Part shown: piece by piece, positions 18,261 to 26,820 of the stretch
Position numbering within the stretch: the stretch's first letter is position 1
How the letters are laid out: every line of letters begins with the position of its first letter
Source: an uncultured Gammaproteobacteria bacterium
GTDB taxonomy: Bacteria; Pseudomonadota; Gammaproteobacteria; Arenicellales; Poriferihabitantaceae
Assembly: GCA_947259885.1 (NCBI GenBank)
Contig: CAMYNW010000010.1
Span: forward strand, 62,001-126,000
Length of the DNA: 64,000 nt
Direction of reading: 5' to 3'
Notes under the pieces: generated by a model
What the model was told of the DNA's origin: nothing
Seen by the model: only the letters and a program-made list of their open reading frames with translations
Database searches by the model: none
Position numbers and translations under genes: made by a program

Positions 18261-19766
18261 TCAGTTTTCTGGTCTCCATAGACGAGTAGCAGGATCAAAA
18301 CCGAACTGACCCGGTAGACTTTTTACTAGGCAATCATCAGTAACGCAATCATAGGGAAGTTGTCTATAGTCGGGTCTAAAAACTGACGAACGTGCAACCG
18401 CATAACTGTTTCTGATGCCGGTTGCGGTGTATTGTAAAATGGCAACATTTAGTAGCTTGTTCCGGTCAGTACTATGGGGAAGCGGTTCGAGTCCTAAAAA
18501 ACCCATCAGATTGGCTCCGCAGATAATCAATATTGATAGAGCCAGGACTTTTCCTTCTGCAGCACTATTTAGAAGCATTTGTCTAACAAATTCGACAAGG
18601 CAGTTTGAGGCAATTAACAGAACACCCCCGAGTAAAAGCAATAAATATCCCCAAGATCCAAAATGTCCAAATATGAAGAAAGATGCAGCCGGCAGAATCC
18701 ACAACCCAAGAAAAAGTGCCTTGTGTTTTCCAAGTTCCTTCGTATATCTGCGCCCCCAGAAAATCAAAAGTAATGGTAAAGTGGCCAGTCCGGTGGCAAA
18801 TACCAAATATAACAACAGTTTACAGAACTGGTAGAGAATAACTTTCATTGCGTTGATATTGGAGGCTCGCCTAATTTCAATGGGTGCAAGTTCATCAGGC
18901 GGAAAAAAGAAATTTCTACTTGCAACCATTATCTCGACGAACGGCCAGTGAAATTTTTCCACCTTTTCCGTGTACTTTGTTTTGCCAACTATCTTGGATG
19001 TGTCATACCATTGCTGCATGACAATCTGGAGATTGTATAAACTACTTAAATAACCCCTTTCCCCTCTCTCCCAGTACTTAGTAATAAAATGACTATTGGG
19101 ATACAACCAGGCACCTGTCACAATAACCAAAACGGAAAGTTGAATTAAGAATTGCTTTAAACCAATTCGCTGGGGCCACACCGTATAAATCCACAAAGGA
19201 AATAAAAATGCCAACGTTGTCTGCCTAACCGAGCCTCCGAGAGATAGGACAATTGTGCAGATTAGAAGCCATTGCCATTTACGAGATTTTATTGCTTTCC
19301 AAGCTAAGTAAGCTATAGAAGTTGCAAGTCCACCTTCTAGAGAATAGGAGAGAGCAACCTCAGAAAAGTAATACGAATTGACGCTGGTCAACATAAACAG
19401 AGATGCTACTAATCCTGTTTTCCTTCCAAACATATCCGTACCCAGTAAATACACCATACTTACAGACAAGGCGGAGCCAGCAATACTTAGAACTACAAAA
19501 CTCTGGTTAATGTCGTCGAATAGATAGTTTAAATATCTTCCAAGTACATTGAATCCAATAAATCCGGGGGGGTGGGATGTCCAGGTATAGAACGCACCGC
19601 ATACATAACCCAATGAGTCCGTATGGAATATCTCGTCGCTCATAAATGGGACCCTGAGCAGTATGGTCAATATCCCAAGTATTGACGCTGCCAGGAAAGA
19701 GTTCTCCAGTATCCGATTCAACATATTGAAAAGTTTCCGGCAATCCAAAATTGTCCAGTCTGGCAC
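18261..19766 (-). CDS. GT39-like (ArnT/PMT type) membrane glycosyltransferase
   Basis: A 501-residue protein with about 10-12 hydrophobic segments and the GT-C plan. An acidic first periplasmic loop reads MSDEIFHTDSLGYV, followed by TSHPPGFIGFNVLGRYL, as in GT39/ArnT-type enzymes that use polyprenyl-phosphate sugars. The acceptor is unknown. GTG 19766 is the longest start; ATG 19724 (MLNRILENSF) begins directly at the first helix and is an equally good choice. The gene and its upstream flank are visibly more AT-rich than the neighbours, and no sugar genes adjoin it, so transfer from elsewhere is plausible. Confidence 0.72.
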   Translation of the reverse strand: MPDWTILDCRKLFNMLNRILENSFLAASILGILTILLRVPFMSDEIFHTDSLGYVCGAFYTWTSHPPGFIGFNVLGRYLNYLFDDINQSFVVLSIAGSALSVSMVYLLGTDMFGRKTGLVASLFMLTSVNSYYFSEVALSYSLEGGLATSIAYLAWKAIKSRKWQWLLICTIVLSLGGSVRQTTLAFLFPLWIYTVWPQRIGLKQFLIQLSVLVIVTGAWLYPNSHFITKYWERGERGYLSSLYNLQIVMQQWYDTSKIVGKTKYTEKVEKFHWPFVEIMVASRNFFFPPDELAPIEIRRASNINAMKVILYQFCKLLLYLVFATGLATLPLLLIFWGRRYTKELGKHKALFLGLWILPAASFFIFGHFGSWGYLLLLLGGVLLIASNCLVEFVRQMLLNSAAEGKVLALSILIICGANLMGFLGLEPLPHSTDRNKLLNVAILQYTATGIRNSYAVARSSVFRPDYRQLPYDCVTDDCLVKSLPGQFGFDPATRLWRPEN

Positions 19767-20070
19767 GCAATAGATAAATATCGAGGCATTGGTTCGTTAG
19801 CAGTAGACCGTTGTTTATATTAGGCTTTCTAGGTTTTACAAGAGAATTTTAAGTCACGCTGAACGCGCTTACTCCAATTTTAATTAGAAGGGATTATATT
19901 GTTTTTTCGTATAACAGCTTTTCAAAAAATATCTAAAGCTCAGGGATAAAGATGGAGTTAAGTTAGAAATTATTCAGTAAATTAAATTGAAAGATGTGGA
20001 CGAGGAAGATATGAAATAAATGTAGAGTAAGTTCTATTCAAACCCTGGAGTTTCGCGATTCTGAATTGCG
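19767..20070. other. AT-rich non-coding stretch
   Basis: This is an AT-rich spacer between the glycosyltransferase gene and a gene relic. It contains short T-runs and many stops in all frames. No promoter, RNA gene or repeat could be assigned. Confidence 0.4.
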
Positions 20071-20346
20071 TCAATCTATGCATCCTATTTCAGCCAGGTT
20101 AGAGCTGAGACGATCTCGGAATTCCGGCAAATTGTCACAACATTTTATGAATCCGGCGACGCCTATTGAGGGATCCAGTGCTCTGATTTCATCCGCTACA
20201 ATTTTTGATTTCTCTTTTTGCCCATCCTGCACTAATGCATCAATAAAGCAGGTTCGCACAAGTGGGGACTCGCGCTAAGTGTCAATCGCTTTTTCATGTA
20301 GCTCAATAGCCTGTTATATTTGGCCCATAAAATTGTAAATATTGTT
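20071..20346 (-). pseudogene. Remnant of the C-terminus of a TPR/adenylate-cyclase-type protein
   Basis: Reading the minus strand in one frame gives YNFMGQI*QAIELHEKAID, T*RESPLVRTCFIDALVQDG, then EIRALDPSIGVAGFIK and FRDRLSSNLAEIGCID before a TGA at 20071. This has the TPR pairs and the terminal segment (LDP followed by hydrophobics, then FRDRL..NL..IG) seen at the end of class III adenylate cyclase-TPR proteins. Two in-frame TAA/TAG codons interrupt it and the N-terminal part is absent, so it is a relic. The match rests on family pattern memory. Confidence 0.55.
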
Positions 20347-20360
20347 AATGGACCGTAGAT

Positions 20361-21869
20361 TTATCCCTCCATCAGCGCAACCAGTTTCTCAATTCCAGGT
20401 TTGATGCGCTCAGTCTGAATGGAAGAGAATCCTAGTCTGAAAAAATGTCTAGGTTTCTCCGGGCCGTAAAAGAAGACCTCTCCCGGCTCGAATAAAATTC
20501 CCTGTTCCTTGGCCCTGCGGAGTAATTTTGTTGAGTCAAGTGTCCGATTACCTTCTACCCAGATCGCCGACCCGCCAAATGTAGGGCGGTGACTGCCGCC
20601 AGGAAAGTATTGTTCAAGCAGATCACCAAGAAGCGTCCAACGCTGGTGCAGCGTATGGCTCAGTCGATTGATCAACGAATCGTGATAGCCGCGTTTCAGA
20701 AACTGGGCAATGATGAACTGGTTATTACTGGGTGGATGCCGCATCATCAGCCGACGCAAGGCCCTTGCCTGATCGATCAGTTCTTTAGGGGCGACCATGT
20801 AACCGAGGCGTATGCCCGGGGCCAAGGTCTTGGATACGCTGCCAATATAAATAACCCGCCCGTCTTCATCCATACTTTTTAATGCAGGGGTTGGCTCCCC
20901 GACGTAGTTAAACTCTGATTCATAATCGTCCTCGATGACAAACATACCGTGTTTACTTGCGATCTTAAGAAGCTCTAGTCGACGTTCGCGAGGCATTGTC
21001 ACAGTTGTGGGGTATTGATGGCTAGGCGTGGTGTAGATTCCGTCACAGGCTGAAAACCCCTTGTCGGGTACCAGGCCGAACTGATCGACATTCAGCGCCT
21101 TCAGCTTCGAGGTAAAAACGCTGAATGTATTTTCTGCGTCAACATAGCCCGGCGATTCGAAGCCCATGGTTCGATCGTTGTTAAGCAGCAGCTGTGCTGC
21201 AAGATAGATTCCTTGCTGCGCGCCTAGAGTCACCAGAATTTCATCCGGTTCCGCCCATACGCCCCTTCTTGGCAATAGCTTTTTGTGAATCTGATCGACT
21301 AATTCGGAATTATCACGATCGACCTGATCTTTAGCCCAATCATGGATAGCGCTAATCGCAGCCGCTTCACGACAGCATTCCCGCCAGTCGGCGATTGGAA
21401 AAAGCTGTTGATCATATTGCCCGCAAATAAAGGAATAGGGGTAGTTATTCCAATTGGCGGGTTTGCGGTTCTGGCGAAACTGATCCGGCTGAATGACCAG
21501 CTTTTGATCCCATGACATTGCATCTACGGTGGATTTTATCGGTTTCTGAGCCTGCACCCGACCTTTTAGAATGTCGCCGTTGACGAAGAATCCACTGCGC
21601 TCACGAGAAACCAGAAACCCTTCATCCACCAGGTGTTGGTAGGCATAGACTACGGTGTTACGGGCTACGGACAGCTGGCGCGCAAGCTTTCGACTGGACG
21701 GAAGAGGCGCGTCGGGCTCCAAATGGCCTTCGAGAATCGAATTGACCAGCATTTCCTGTATCCGCGTTTGCAGAGTGCCGCGTTGGTGATCAGGAAGTTG
21801 GAACAAATATTCTGTCAATCTGGAATACGGAAATAGAGTAGAACTGGTCCTGATTCTACGGGAGCACAT
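20361..21869 (-). CDS. MocR/PdxR-type GntR-aminotransferase regulator
   Basis: A 502-residue MocR-subfamily regulator. An N-terminal GntR winged helix (about residues 18-95; PLPSSRKLARQLSVARNTVV) is joined to a fold-type I aminotransferase domain (about 130-500) with the PLP lysine Lys347 in GSVSKTLAPGIRLGY and the IEDDYESEFNY segment. Members of this family (GabR, TauR, EnuR, PdxR) use bound PLP to sense amines or amino acids. It is divergent from a Pot-type ABC operon across 218 bp that carry an inverted repeat, so it is probably that operon's regulator, and an amine inducer is inferred. Confidence 0.85.
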   Translation of the reverse strand: MCSRRIRTSSTLFPYSRLTEYLFQLPDHQRGTLQTRIQEMLVNSILEGHLEPDAPLPSSRKLARQLSVARNTVVYAYQHLVDEGFLVSRERSGFFVNGDILKGRVQAQKPIKSTVDAMSWDQKLVIQPDQFRQNRKPANWNNYPYSFICGQYDQQLFPIADWRECCREAAAISAIHDWAKDQVDRDNSELVDQIHKKLLPRRGVWAEPDEILVTLGAQQGIYLAAQLLLNNDRTMGFESPGYVDAENTFSVFTSKLKALNVDQFGLVPDKGFSACDGIYTTPSHQYPTTVTMPRERRLELLKIASKHGMFVIEDDYESEFNYVGEPTPALKSMDEDGRVIYIGSVSKTLAPGIRLGYMVAPKELIDQARALRRLMMRHPPSNNQFIIAQFLKRGYHDSLINRLSHTLHQRWTLLGDLLEQYFPGGSHRPTFGGSAIWVEGNRTLDSTKLLRRAKEQGILFEPGEVFFYGPEKPRHFFRLGFSSIQTERIKPGIEKLVALMEG

Positions 21870-21993
21870 ACGATATCGTAACCTTTGAATATTAGGCCAA
21901 AGCGCGTGATTTAGACTTGGTGAGCCATGTTCTGATTGTACTCGGGCCCTGATTTATCCATAATTAGCAAAGATTTCTAAAATCTCACATTTG

Positions 21994-22019
21994 TATTGAT
22001 ATAGACTCGTCTATCAATA
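21994..22019. promoter_or_regulatory. Candidate MocR operator
   Basis: TATTGATA (21994-22001) and TATCAATA (22012-22019) are perfect inverted 8-mers with a 10-bp spacer. The shorter palindrome TAGACTCGTCTA (22002-22013) overlaps them. The dyad lies 68 bp before the binding-protein ATG, in the divergent region with the MocR gene. Operator function is inferred from position. Confidence 0.5.
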
Positions 22020-22087
22020 TTAGCCAAACTGTCATAGATAGGCAGTATTGTCTCTCACCCCAATAACTATCCTGATGGAGGATAACA

Positions 22088-23230
22088 ATGATTAAAAAAC
22101 CACAATCTGCGCTGAGCAGAAGAACTTTTGTTAAGGGAACAGCCGCAGCAGGTGCTGCAGCGGCTGTCGGTCCCTGGGTAATCAGCTCAAAAGCACTGGG
22201 TGCCGGCGAGTTAAACGTATTGATGTGGTCTGACTATCTGCCTGAAGGGTGGATCAGCTCATTTGAGGCTGCAACCGGCATCAAATTAAACTACACCGGT
22301 ATAGGGTCCAATGAGGAAATTATCAACCAGATGAAAGCTTCAAAAGGTGCTGGTTTCGATATTTGCTCACCCACAAATAACCGTTCCGGTCAGTGGGGTG
22401 ACCTTGAGCTGCTGCAGCCCTGGGATTATGGCAAGATCAGTAATATAGACATGGCCAACCCATCGATGTTGAAAGTTGGTGACACCGAATGGAACTTTGG
22501 CGGCAAGGGATCTCACTGGTTGCCACATATCTGGGGAACCGAAGGAATCGGCTGGCGTACTGACCTGTTTACACCCAAAGATGGCGTCCCAAGTTATGGT
22601 GACGTCTGGGATCCCGCTAATGCCGGTAAAACCATGATGCGTGTTCACTCGGGCATGCTGGGTGCAGGTCTGCACATGGAGGCTTCGGGTCAGATGGATC
22701 CGGGTTCAGTGTGGGCCGCGTATAAAGATGAAGACACCATGCGTAAAGTATGGGATCAGATCCTGGCATTCACGGTTAAGAACAAACCAAATCTCAAACT
22801 GACCTGGAACGATGCGGATACACAGAAGAACGGTCTGCTGAACGATGGTGTCATCGTAGGTCAGACCTGGGACGGCCCGCCACTGGCACTAAAAACAGCA
22901 GGTGAACCGGTGACCTATCAGGCACCTAAAGAAGGCTCAATGGCCTGGGTGGATGGTATGTCGCTGTCCGCTGCTGCGGAAAACCTCGACCAGGCTTATG
23001 AGTTCGTCACATACTGTTACGAGGCGGAGCCAGCTGGTATCGCTATCGACTCACATGGTTACAACTCTGCGGTACTAGGCGCGGATGCGTTCTCTGGTGA
23101 TAACTATAAGAAGAACTTCTCTGAAGCCTATCCGGGTGAAGCGCTGGCCAATCTGAATCCATGGCCAGCAGAGCCGCAGTGGTATGCTGACGTTCGTACC
23201 GAGTACGAGAACAAGTTCCAGGCTGCCTAA
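22088..23230 (+). CDS. ABC transporter binding protein, PotD-like, with Tat signal
   Basis: A 380-residue extracellular solute-binding protein of the spermidine/putrescine (PotD-like) family. The leader is a twin-arginine signal (LSRRTFVKG at residues 9-17, then an Ala-rich core up to about residue 37), so it is likely exported folded. The mature part begins AGELNVLMWSDYLPEGWISS, typical of the family. GGAGG precedes ATG 22088. The ligand is unknown: the operon downstream encodes a methyltransferase-like enzyme and MmsA rather than polyamine genes, which argues against plain polyamine uptake. Confidence 0.82.
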   Translation: MIKKPQSALSRRTFVKGTAAAGAAAAVGPWVISSKALGAGELNVLMWSDYLPEGWISSFEAATGIKLNYTGIGSNEEIINQMKASKGAGFDICSPTNNRSGQWGDLELLQPWDYGKISNIDMANPSMLKVGDTEWNFGGKGSHWLPHIWGTEGIGWRTDLFTPKDGVPSYGDVWDPANAGKTMMRVHSGMLGAGLHMEASGQMDPGSVWAAYKDEDTMRKVWDQILAFTVKNKPNLKLTWNDADTQKNGLLNDGVIVGQTWDGPPLALKTAGEPVTYQAPKEGSMAWVDGMSLSAAAENLDQAYEFVTYCYEAEPAGIAIDSHGYNSAVLGADAFSGDNYKKNFSEAYPGEALANLNPWPAEPQWYADVRTEYENKFQAA

Positions 23231-23250
23231 TAAGACAGTTTTCACTGAAG

Positions 23251-23274
23251 AGCCCGGCGCGCTGGCGCCGGGTT
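23251..23274 (+). terminator. Intercistronic hairpin after the binding-protein gene
   Basis: AGCCCGGCGC (23251-23260) and GCGCCGGGTT (23265-23274) form a 10-bp GC stem with one G-U pair and a 4-nt loop. No T-run follows. As at 5768-5798, it sits between the binding protein and the ATPase gene, where such hairpins lower expression of the membrane components. Confidence 0.6.
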
Positions 23275-23425
23275 CGTTCAGGGGGAACAGGATTTTCTCC
23301 AATTGCCGATGCATATTTAAGTTGTCGACAATTGAAGTAGATCCAGCTTGAAAGTCCACGGCGGAGAACTAAATTTTAATTGAATCGCACCCAAGCTTGC
23401 GAACAACATCAATAGAAGATGATCT

Positions 23426-24532
23426 ATGAGTGCTGATGTCAAACTTGAAGATGTGTGGATACGTTTCGGAGAATTTGTTGCGGCCCGGGAGGTAAATATC
23501 CATATTCAAGAAGGCGAGTTTTTTAGCTTTCTTGGTCCCTCTGGCTGCGGTAAAACCACGCTTCTGCGCGCCGTTTCCGGCTTTCTCTCACCTTCAGAAG
23601 GTAAGGTATTGATTGGCGGCAATGATATGGCGGGGATTGGCCCGAACAAGCGGCCCACCGCTCTAATATTCCAGAACCTGGCGTTGTTTCCATTAATGAA
23701 AGTGTGGGAGAACATCGCCTTCGCGCTCGAAGTAAAGGGCGTTGGTAAAGCAGAGCGGCGCAAGCGAGCCGATGAGTTGCTCGAACTGATTGCTTTGCCG
23801 GACCAGGGAGACAAGATGGTCAACGAGTTGTCGGGTGGACAGAAACAGCGGGTGGCTATTGCACGCGCACTTGCTGCGGAACCGGACGTGCTGTTGCTTG
23901 ATGAGCCACTTTCGGCCTTGGATCTTAAATTAAGACAGCACATGCGCACCGAACTTCGTGAGATCCAGCAGAGGGTCGGTATTACCTTTATTTACATAAC
24001 TCATGACCAGGGTGAGGCGTTGACCATGTCGGACCATGTCGCGGTCATGAGTCAAGGGGTGATCGAACAGGTCTCTGACGGGAATACGATCTACAATGCC
24101 CCGGAATCTTCTTTCGTGGCCTCATTTGTCGGAGAGAATAATCATTTTGCTGGCACGGTCACGCATGTCGATAGTGACTTTGTGGTCGTAGATACACCTT
24201 CTGGCAGCTTGAGGGCGCGTAATATAAAAAGAGATGGACAGGAACAGTTGCAAAGCGGTGATGAGGCAATGGTCTTTATACGCCCGGAGTCATTGCAGTT
24301 TTGTGATAATCAGTCGTTCGACAACACGCTGAATGCAATGGTTGAACGGCAGGAGTTTGAAGGTAACTTCTGGCATGTATTTTTAGATGTTGAAGGCAGT
24401 TCGCGCACGGTCAGCCTCTCGATGGTGAATGACGGGAGTTCTGTGGTGCATGAGGTGGGAACCTCAGCGAAGATCGGTTGTAATGCGGCGCTTGCAGTGG
24501 CGTTACCCGCGGGATCCCTGGCGGCCGAATAG
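23426..24532 (+). CDS. ABC transporter ATP-binding protein, PotA-like
   Basis: A 368-residue ATPase: Walker A GPSGCGKTT, Q-loop FQNLALFPLMK, signature LSGGQKQRVAIARA, Walker B LLLDEPLSALD, switch THDQGEAL, then a TOBE domain with FIRPESLQF. It energises the PotB/PotC-like permeases that follow at once. A 195-bp leader with the hairpin separates it from the binding-protein gene. The start is ATG 23426 with a poor ribosome site (AGATGATCT). Confidence 0.87.
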   Translation: MSADVKLEDVWIRFGEFVAAREVNIHIQEGEFFSFLGPSGCGKTTLLRAVSGFLSPSEGKVLIGGNDMAGIGPNKRPTALIFQNLALFPLMKVWENIAFALEVKGVGKAERRKRADELLELIALPDQGDKMVNELSGGQKQRVAIARALAAEPDVLLLDEPLSALDLKLRQHMRTELREIQQRVGITFIYITHDQGEALTMSDHVAVMSQGVIEQVSDGNTIYNAPESSFVASFVGENNHFAGTVTHVDSDFVVVDTPSGSLRARNIKRDGQEQLQSGDEAMVFIRPESLQFCDNQSFDNTLNAMVERQEFEGNFWHVFLDVEGSSRTVSLSMVNDGSSVVHEVGTSAKIGCNAALAVALPAGSLAAE

Positions 24533-24538
24533 AAGTCG

Positions 24539-25462
24539 ATGAGCAGTTACTGGCAAGATTATTTTAAAAAAAACGGCCTCGCGCTGGGCCTTTTCATGTT
24601 GCTGGCGGTCTTGATCTGGACTCTGGTCATGATCATTCTGCCCCAGCTTTACATGATGGATTTTTCCTTTCGTGCTAATGTTCCGCCGCCGCAATGGGGT
24701 AGCGAAACCCATGTCTATACGCTGGAACACTATCGCTACCTGATTTATGGCAACGTCAACTCCACCGATGCAATTAACTATATCGACCTTGGTGTTTTCG
24801 GGCGCACTATTCTGGCATCGATATTTGTAACGCTGATCGACGTCTGCCTGTGCTACCCGGTTGCCTACTATCTTGCGCATGTGGCCAAGGGCGGATGGGG
24901 TCGGCTGATGGTAATGTCGTTGATCATACCTTTCTGGGTGAACGAACTATTGCGGGCATTTGCCTTCAAAGTTATGTTTGGAACAGGAGGTGTCATCAAT
25001 GACGTCTTAATCGCACTCGGTATATTGGATCAACCCTACGATTTCATCCGGGAAAACACGGCACTGTACTCCGGTTTGGTGTATGCCTACATCCTGCTGA
25101 TGATCTTCCCAATTTACAATGCGGTGGAGAGTCTCGATAAGAACCAGATAGAGGCGGCCAGGGATATGGGTTCGCCGTGGTGGCGTATTCACTGGAGGGT
25201 GGTCATTCCACATGCCAAGCCTGGTATCACATCGGGTTGTACCATGGTGTTCATGCTCACTGCAGGAGCTTTGGCGGCCCCCCAGATTCTTGGCGGTCCC
25301 AGTAGTTTGTGGTTCACACAGCTTGTTTACAAGTGGTTTAATAATTCAGCGAACTGGGCCAGAGGGTCTGCCTATGCGCTGGTTCTGCTGATTTTGTGTA
25401 TCGTTTTCGTGCTGCTGATGATGCGGTTTTTCAAAGTTAAACTGGGAGAAATCGCGAAGTGA
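24539..25462 (+). CDS. ABC transporter permease, PotB-like
   Basis: A 307-residue inner-membrane permease with about six helices. The EAA loop reads NQIEAARDMGSPWWRIHWRV, and the long first periplasmic loop (about residues 38-80) is usual for PotB-type subunits. It starts 6 bp after the ATPase stop, and its last codons overlap the start of the next permease (GTGA). Confidence 0.87.
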   Translation: MSSYWQDYFKKNGLALGLFMLLAVLIWTLVMIILPQLYMMDFSFRANVPPPQWGSETHVYTLEHYRYLIYGNVNSTDAINYIDLGVFGRTILASIFVTLIDVCLCYPVAYYLAHVAKGGWGRLMVMSLIIPFWVNELLRAFAFKVMFGTGGVINDVLIALGILDQPYDFIRENTALYSGLVYAYILLMIFPIYNAVESLDKNQIEAARDMGSPWWRIHWRVVIPHAKPGITSGCTMVFMLTAGALAAPQILGGPSSLWFTQLVYKWFNNSANWARGSAYALVLLILCIVFVLLMMRFFKVKLGEIAK

Positions 25463-26820
25463 TCTCGGATCGAATTCGCCAGTTCTTTGTTCTGTTCTTC
25501 GTAATAGGATTTTTTATTTATCTGTTTGGCCCGCTGATCATCATGGGCCTTACCGCCTTCAACACCTCCGCTTTCCCAAGAGTGACACCATGGGAATGTT
25601 TTACAGTGGAATGGTTCGAGGTGTTGGCCAATGACAAAAGGCTCTTAGAGGGATTGAAAAATAGTTTTCTGATCGGATTTGGTGTGGTTTGTTTTGCCGT
25701 GCCGCTGGGACTCGCCGGCGCGCTGATGCTGACCCAGGTTAAAGACCGAGTACGTCCCTGGTATTACACCGTGGTCATCTCACCTATTTTGGTTCCTGGT
25801 GTGGTGCTGGGTATCTCCACTCTGCTGTTTTGGGATCGCGTTGGGCTCATGTTCGGGGCTTCCAGAGATTCGATTTTCTATAACGGATTCTTTCTTACAA
25901 TCGTCGGCCAGTCGACCTTTATCGCTGCGTACACCATGCTGGTGTTTATCTCCAGATTGCAGCGATTCGATCCTGCCCAGGAAGAAGCGGCCCTGGATCT
26001 GGGTGCGACCCATGTTCAATCCTTTCGTAAAGTGTTGCTACCGTTCTTAAAGCCTGCAATCGCCTCGGCCACAGTGCTTGCCTTTCTGGCTTCGTTTGAA
26101 AACTATAACACTACGGTATTCACCTCGATCGGCACCAGCGTCCTGACTACGGTTCTGGCGAGCAAGGTACGTTATGGTATTGATCCATCCATTAGCGCGC
26201 TCGCGGTAAGTATTGTAGTCCTGACTATATTCGGCGCCGCGATGCATGAAGTTTTTAAGCGCCGTGAAGAGGCTGAGGCTAAACAGGCGGAACTAGTGGC
26301 GGCAGGGCTGCAGAAGAAAAAGAAGGTTCAGCGACAGTGGTTTATAGATCCGGCTGTCATCATTATATTGTTGGTGTTTATCGCCGGGCTCGGCACCGCG
26401 TTTTTTGCAGGCACTATGGGTGTGGACGAATGCAAAGTCGCTGTTAAAGAGCAAAAACAGGCTGCAACAAAGAAGCGTGTCGAGGCATTGCAAAAACGCA
26501 ATCGGGAGCGCAAAGCGGCCGAGAACGCAGCTGCCGAAGCGAAACGACTCGAGCGCAGTCAACGCACAGGAACTGAAAACTTTAACACCATTTTCAGTAA
26601 CGATAACCTGAAGCCGCAGCCGGGTAAGAAAATCGATACCCCGCGTACAGGCACCGAAAACTTCAGCGGGATCTTTGACAGCGGTAATCTGCAACAGCAG
26701 TCGGGACAAGAAGAGGAGGCGCCCACGGGTACTGAGAATTTTCAGGGAATCTTCTCCTCCGACAATCTGCAGCAGCAAAGTGGGCAGGAGCAACCCAAAA
26801 CTGAAGACGCCAATCAGTAA
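25459..26820 (+). CDS. ABC transporter permease, PotC-like, with unusual repeat-bearing tail
   Basis: Residues 1 to about 275 form a normal PotC-type permease with six helices and the EAA loop AQEEAALDLGATHVQSFRKV. PotC proteins usually end there. This 453-residue chain continues with a charged segment (EEAEAKQAELVAAG), a further membrane helix (about 296-315, PAVIIILLVFIAGLGTAFFA), an Arg/Lys/Ala-rich probable coiled coil (about 325-368) and three copies of TGTENFxxIF...NL at residues 370, 397 and 423. The frame is open throughout, with no sign of a frameshift. The start is GTG 25459 inside the preceding stop. The function of the tail is unknown; its topology depends on the seventh helix, which would place it outside the cytoplasm. 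Confidence 0.82.
   Translation: MISDRIRQFFVLFFVIGFFIYLFGPLIIMGLTAFNTSAFPRVTPWECFTVEWFEVLANDKRLLEGLKNSFLIGFGVVCFAVPLGLAGALMLTQVKDRVRPWYYTVVISPILVPGVVLGISTLLFWDRVGLMFGASRDSIFYNGFFLTIVGQSTFIAAYTMLVFISRLQRFDPAQEEAALDLGATHVQSFRKVLLPFLKPAIASATVLAFLASFENYNTTVFTSIGTSVLTTVLASKVRYGIDPSISALAVSIVVLTIFGAAMHEVFKRREEAEAKQAELVAAGLQKKKKVQRQWFIDPAVIIILLVFIAGLGTAFFAGTMGVDECKVAVKEQKQAATKKRVEALQKRNRERKAAENAAAEAKRLERSQRTGTENFNTIFSNDNLKPQPGKKIDTPRTGTENFSGIFDSGNLQQQSGQEEEAPTGTENFQGIFSSDNLQQQSGQEQPKTEDANQ
26566..26793 (+). repeat. Three-copy coding repeat in the permease tail
   Basis: Copies start at 26566, 26647 and 26725 (periods 27 and 26 codons). Each encodes TGTENF, then IF after two residues, then NL after three, then a Gln-rich end; the last two also share QQQSGQE. 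At DNA level the copies differ at many third positions (GGAACTGAAAAC, GGCACCGAAAAC, GGTACTGAGAAT), so the peptide rather than the DNA has been kept. Confidence 0.85.

Noticed and set aside
18470..18495. TTCGAGTCC-like word resembling a tRNA T-loop
   Set aside because: No flanking acceptor, D or anticodon stems; it lies inside the glycosyltransferase coding sequence.
20066..20278. Plus-strand frame over the cyclase/TPR relic
   Set aside because: It has no family features; the minus strand reads as recognisable TPR sequence across the same bases.
22088..26820. Calling the Pot-like operon a spermidine/putrescine importer (potABCD)
   Set aside because: Family similarity does not fix the ligand, and the linked genes are methyltransferase and semialdehyde dehydrogenase rather than polyamine enzymes.
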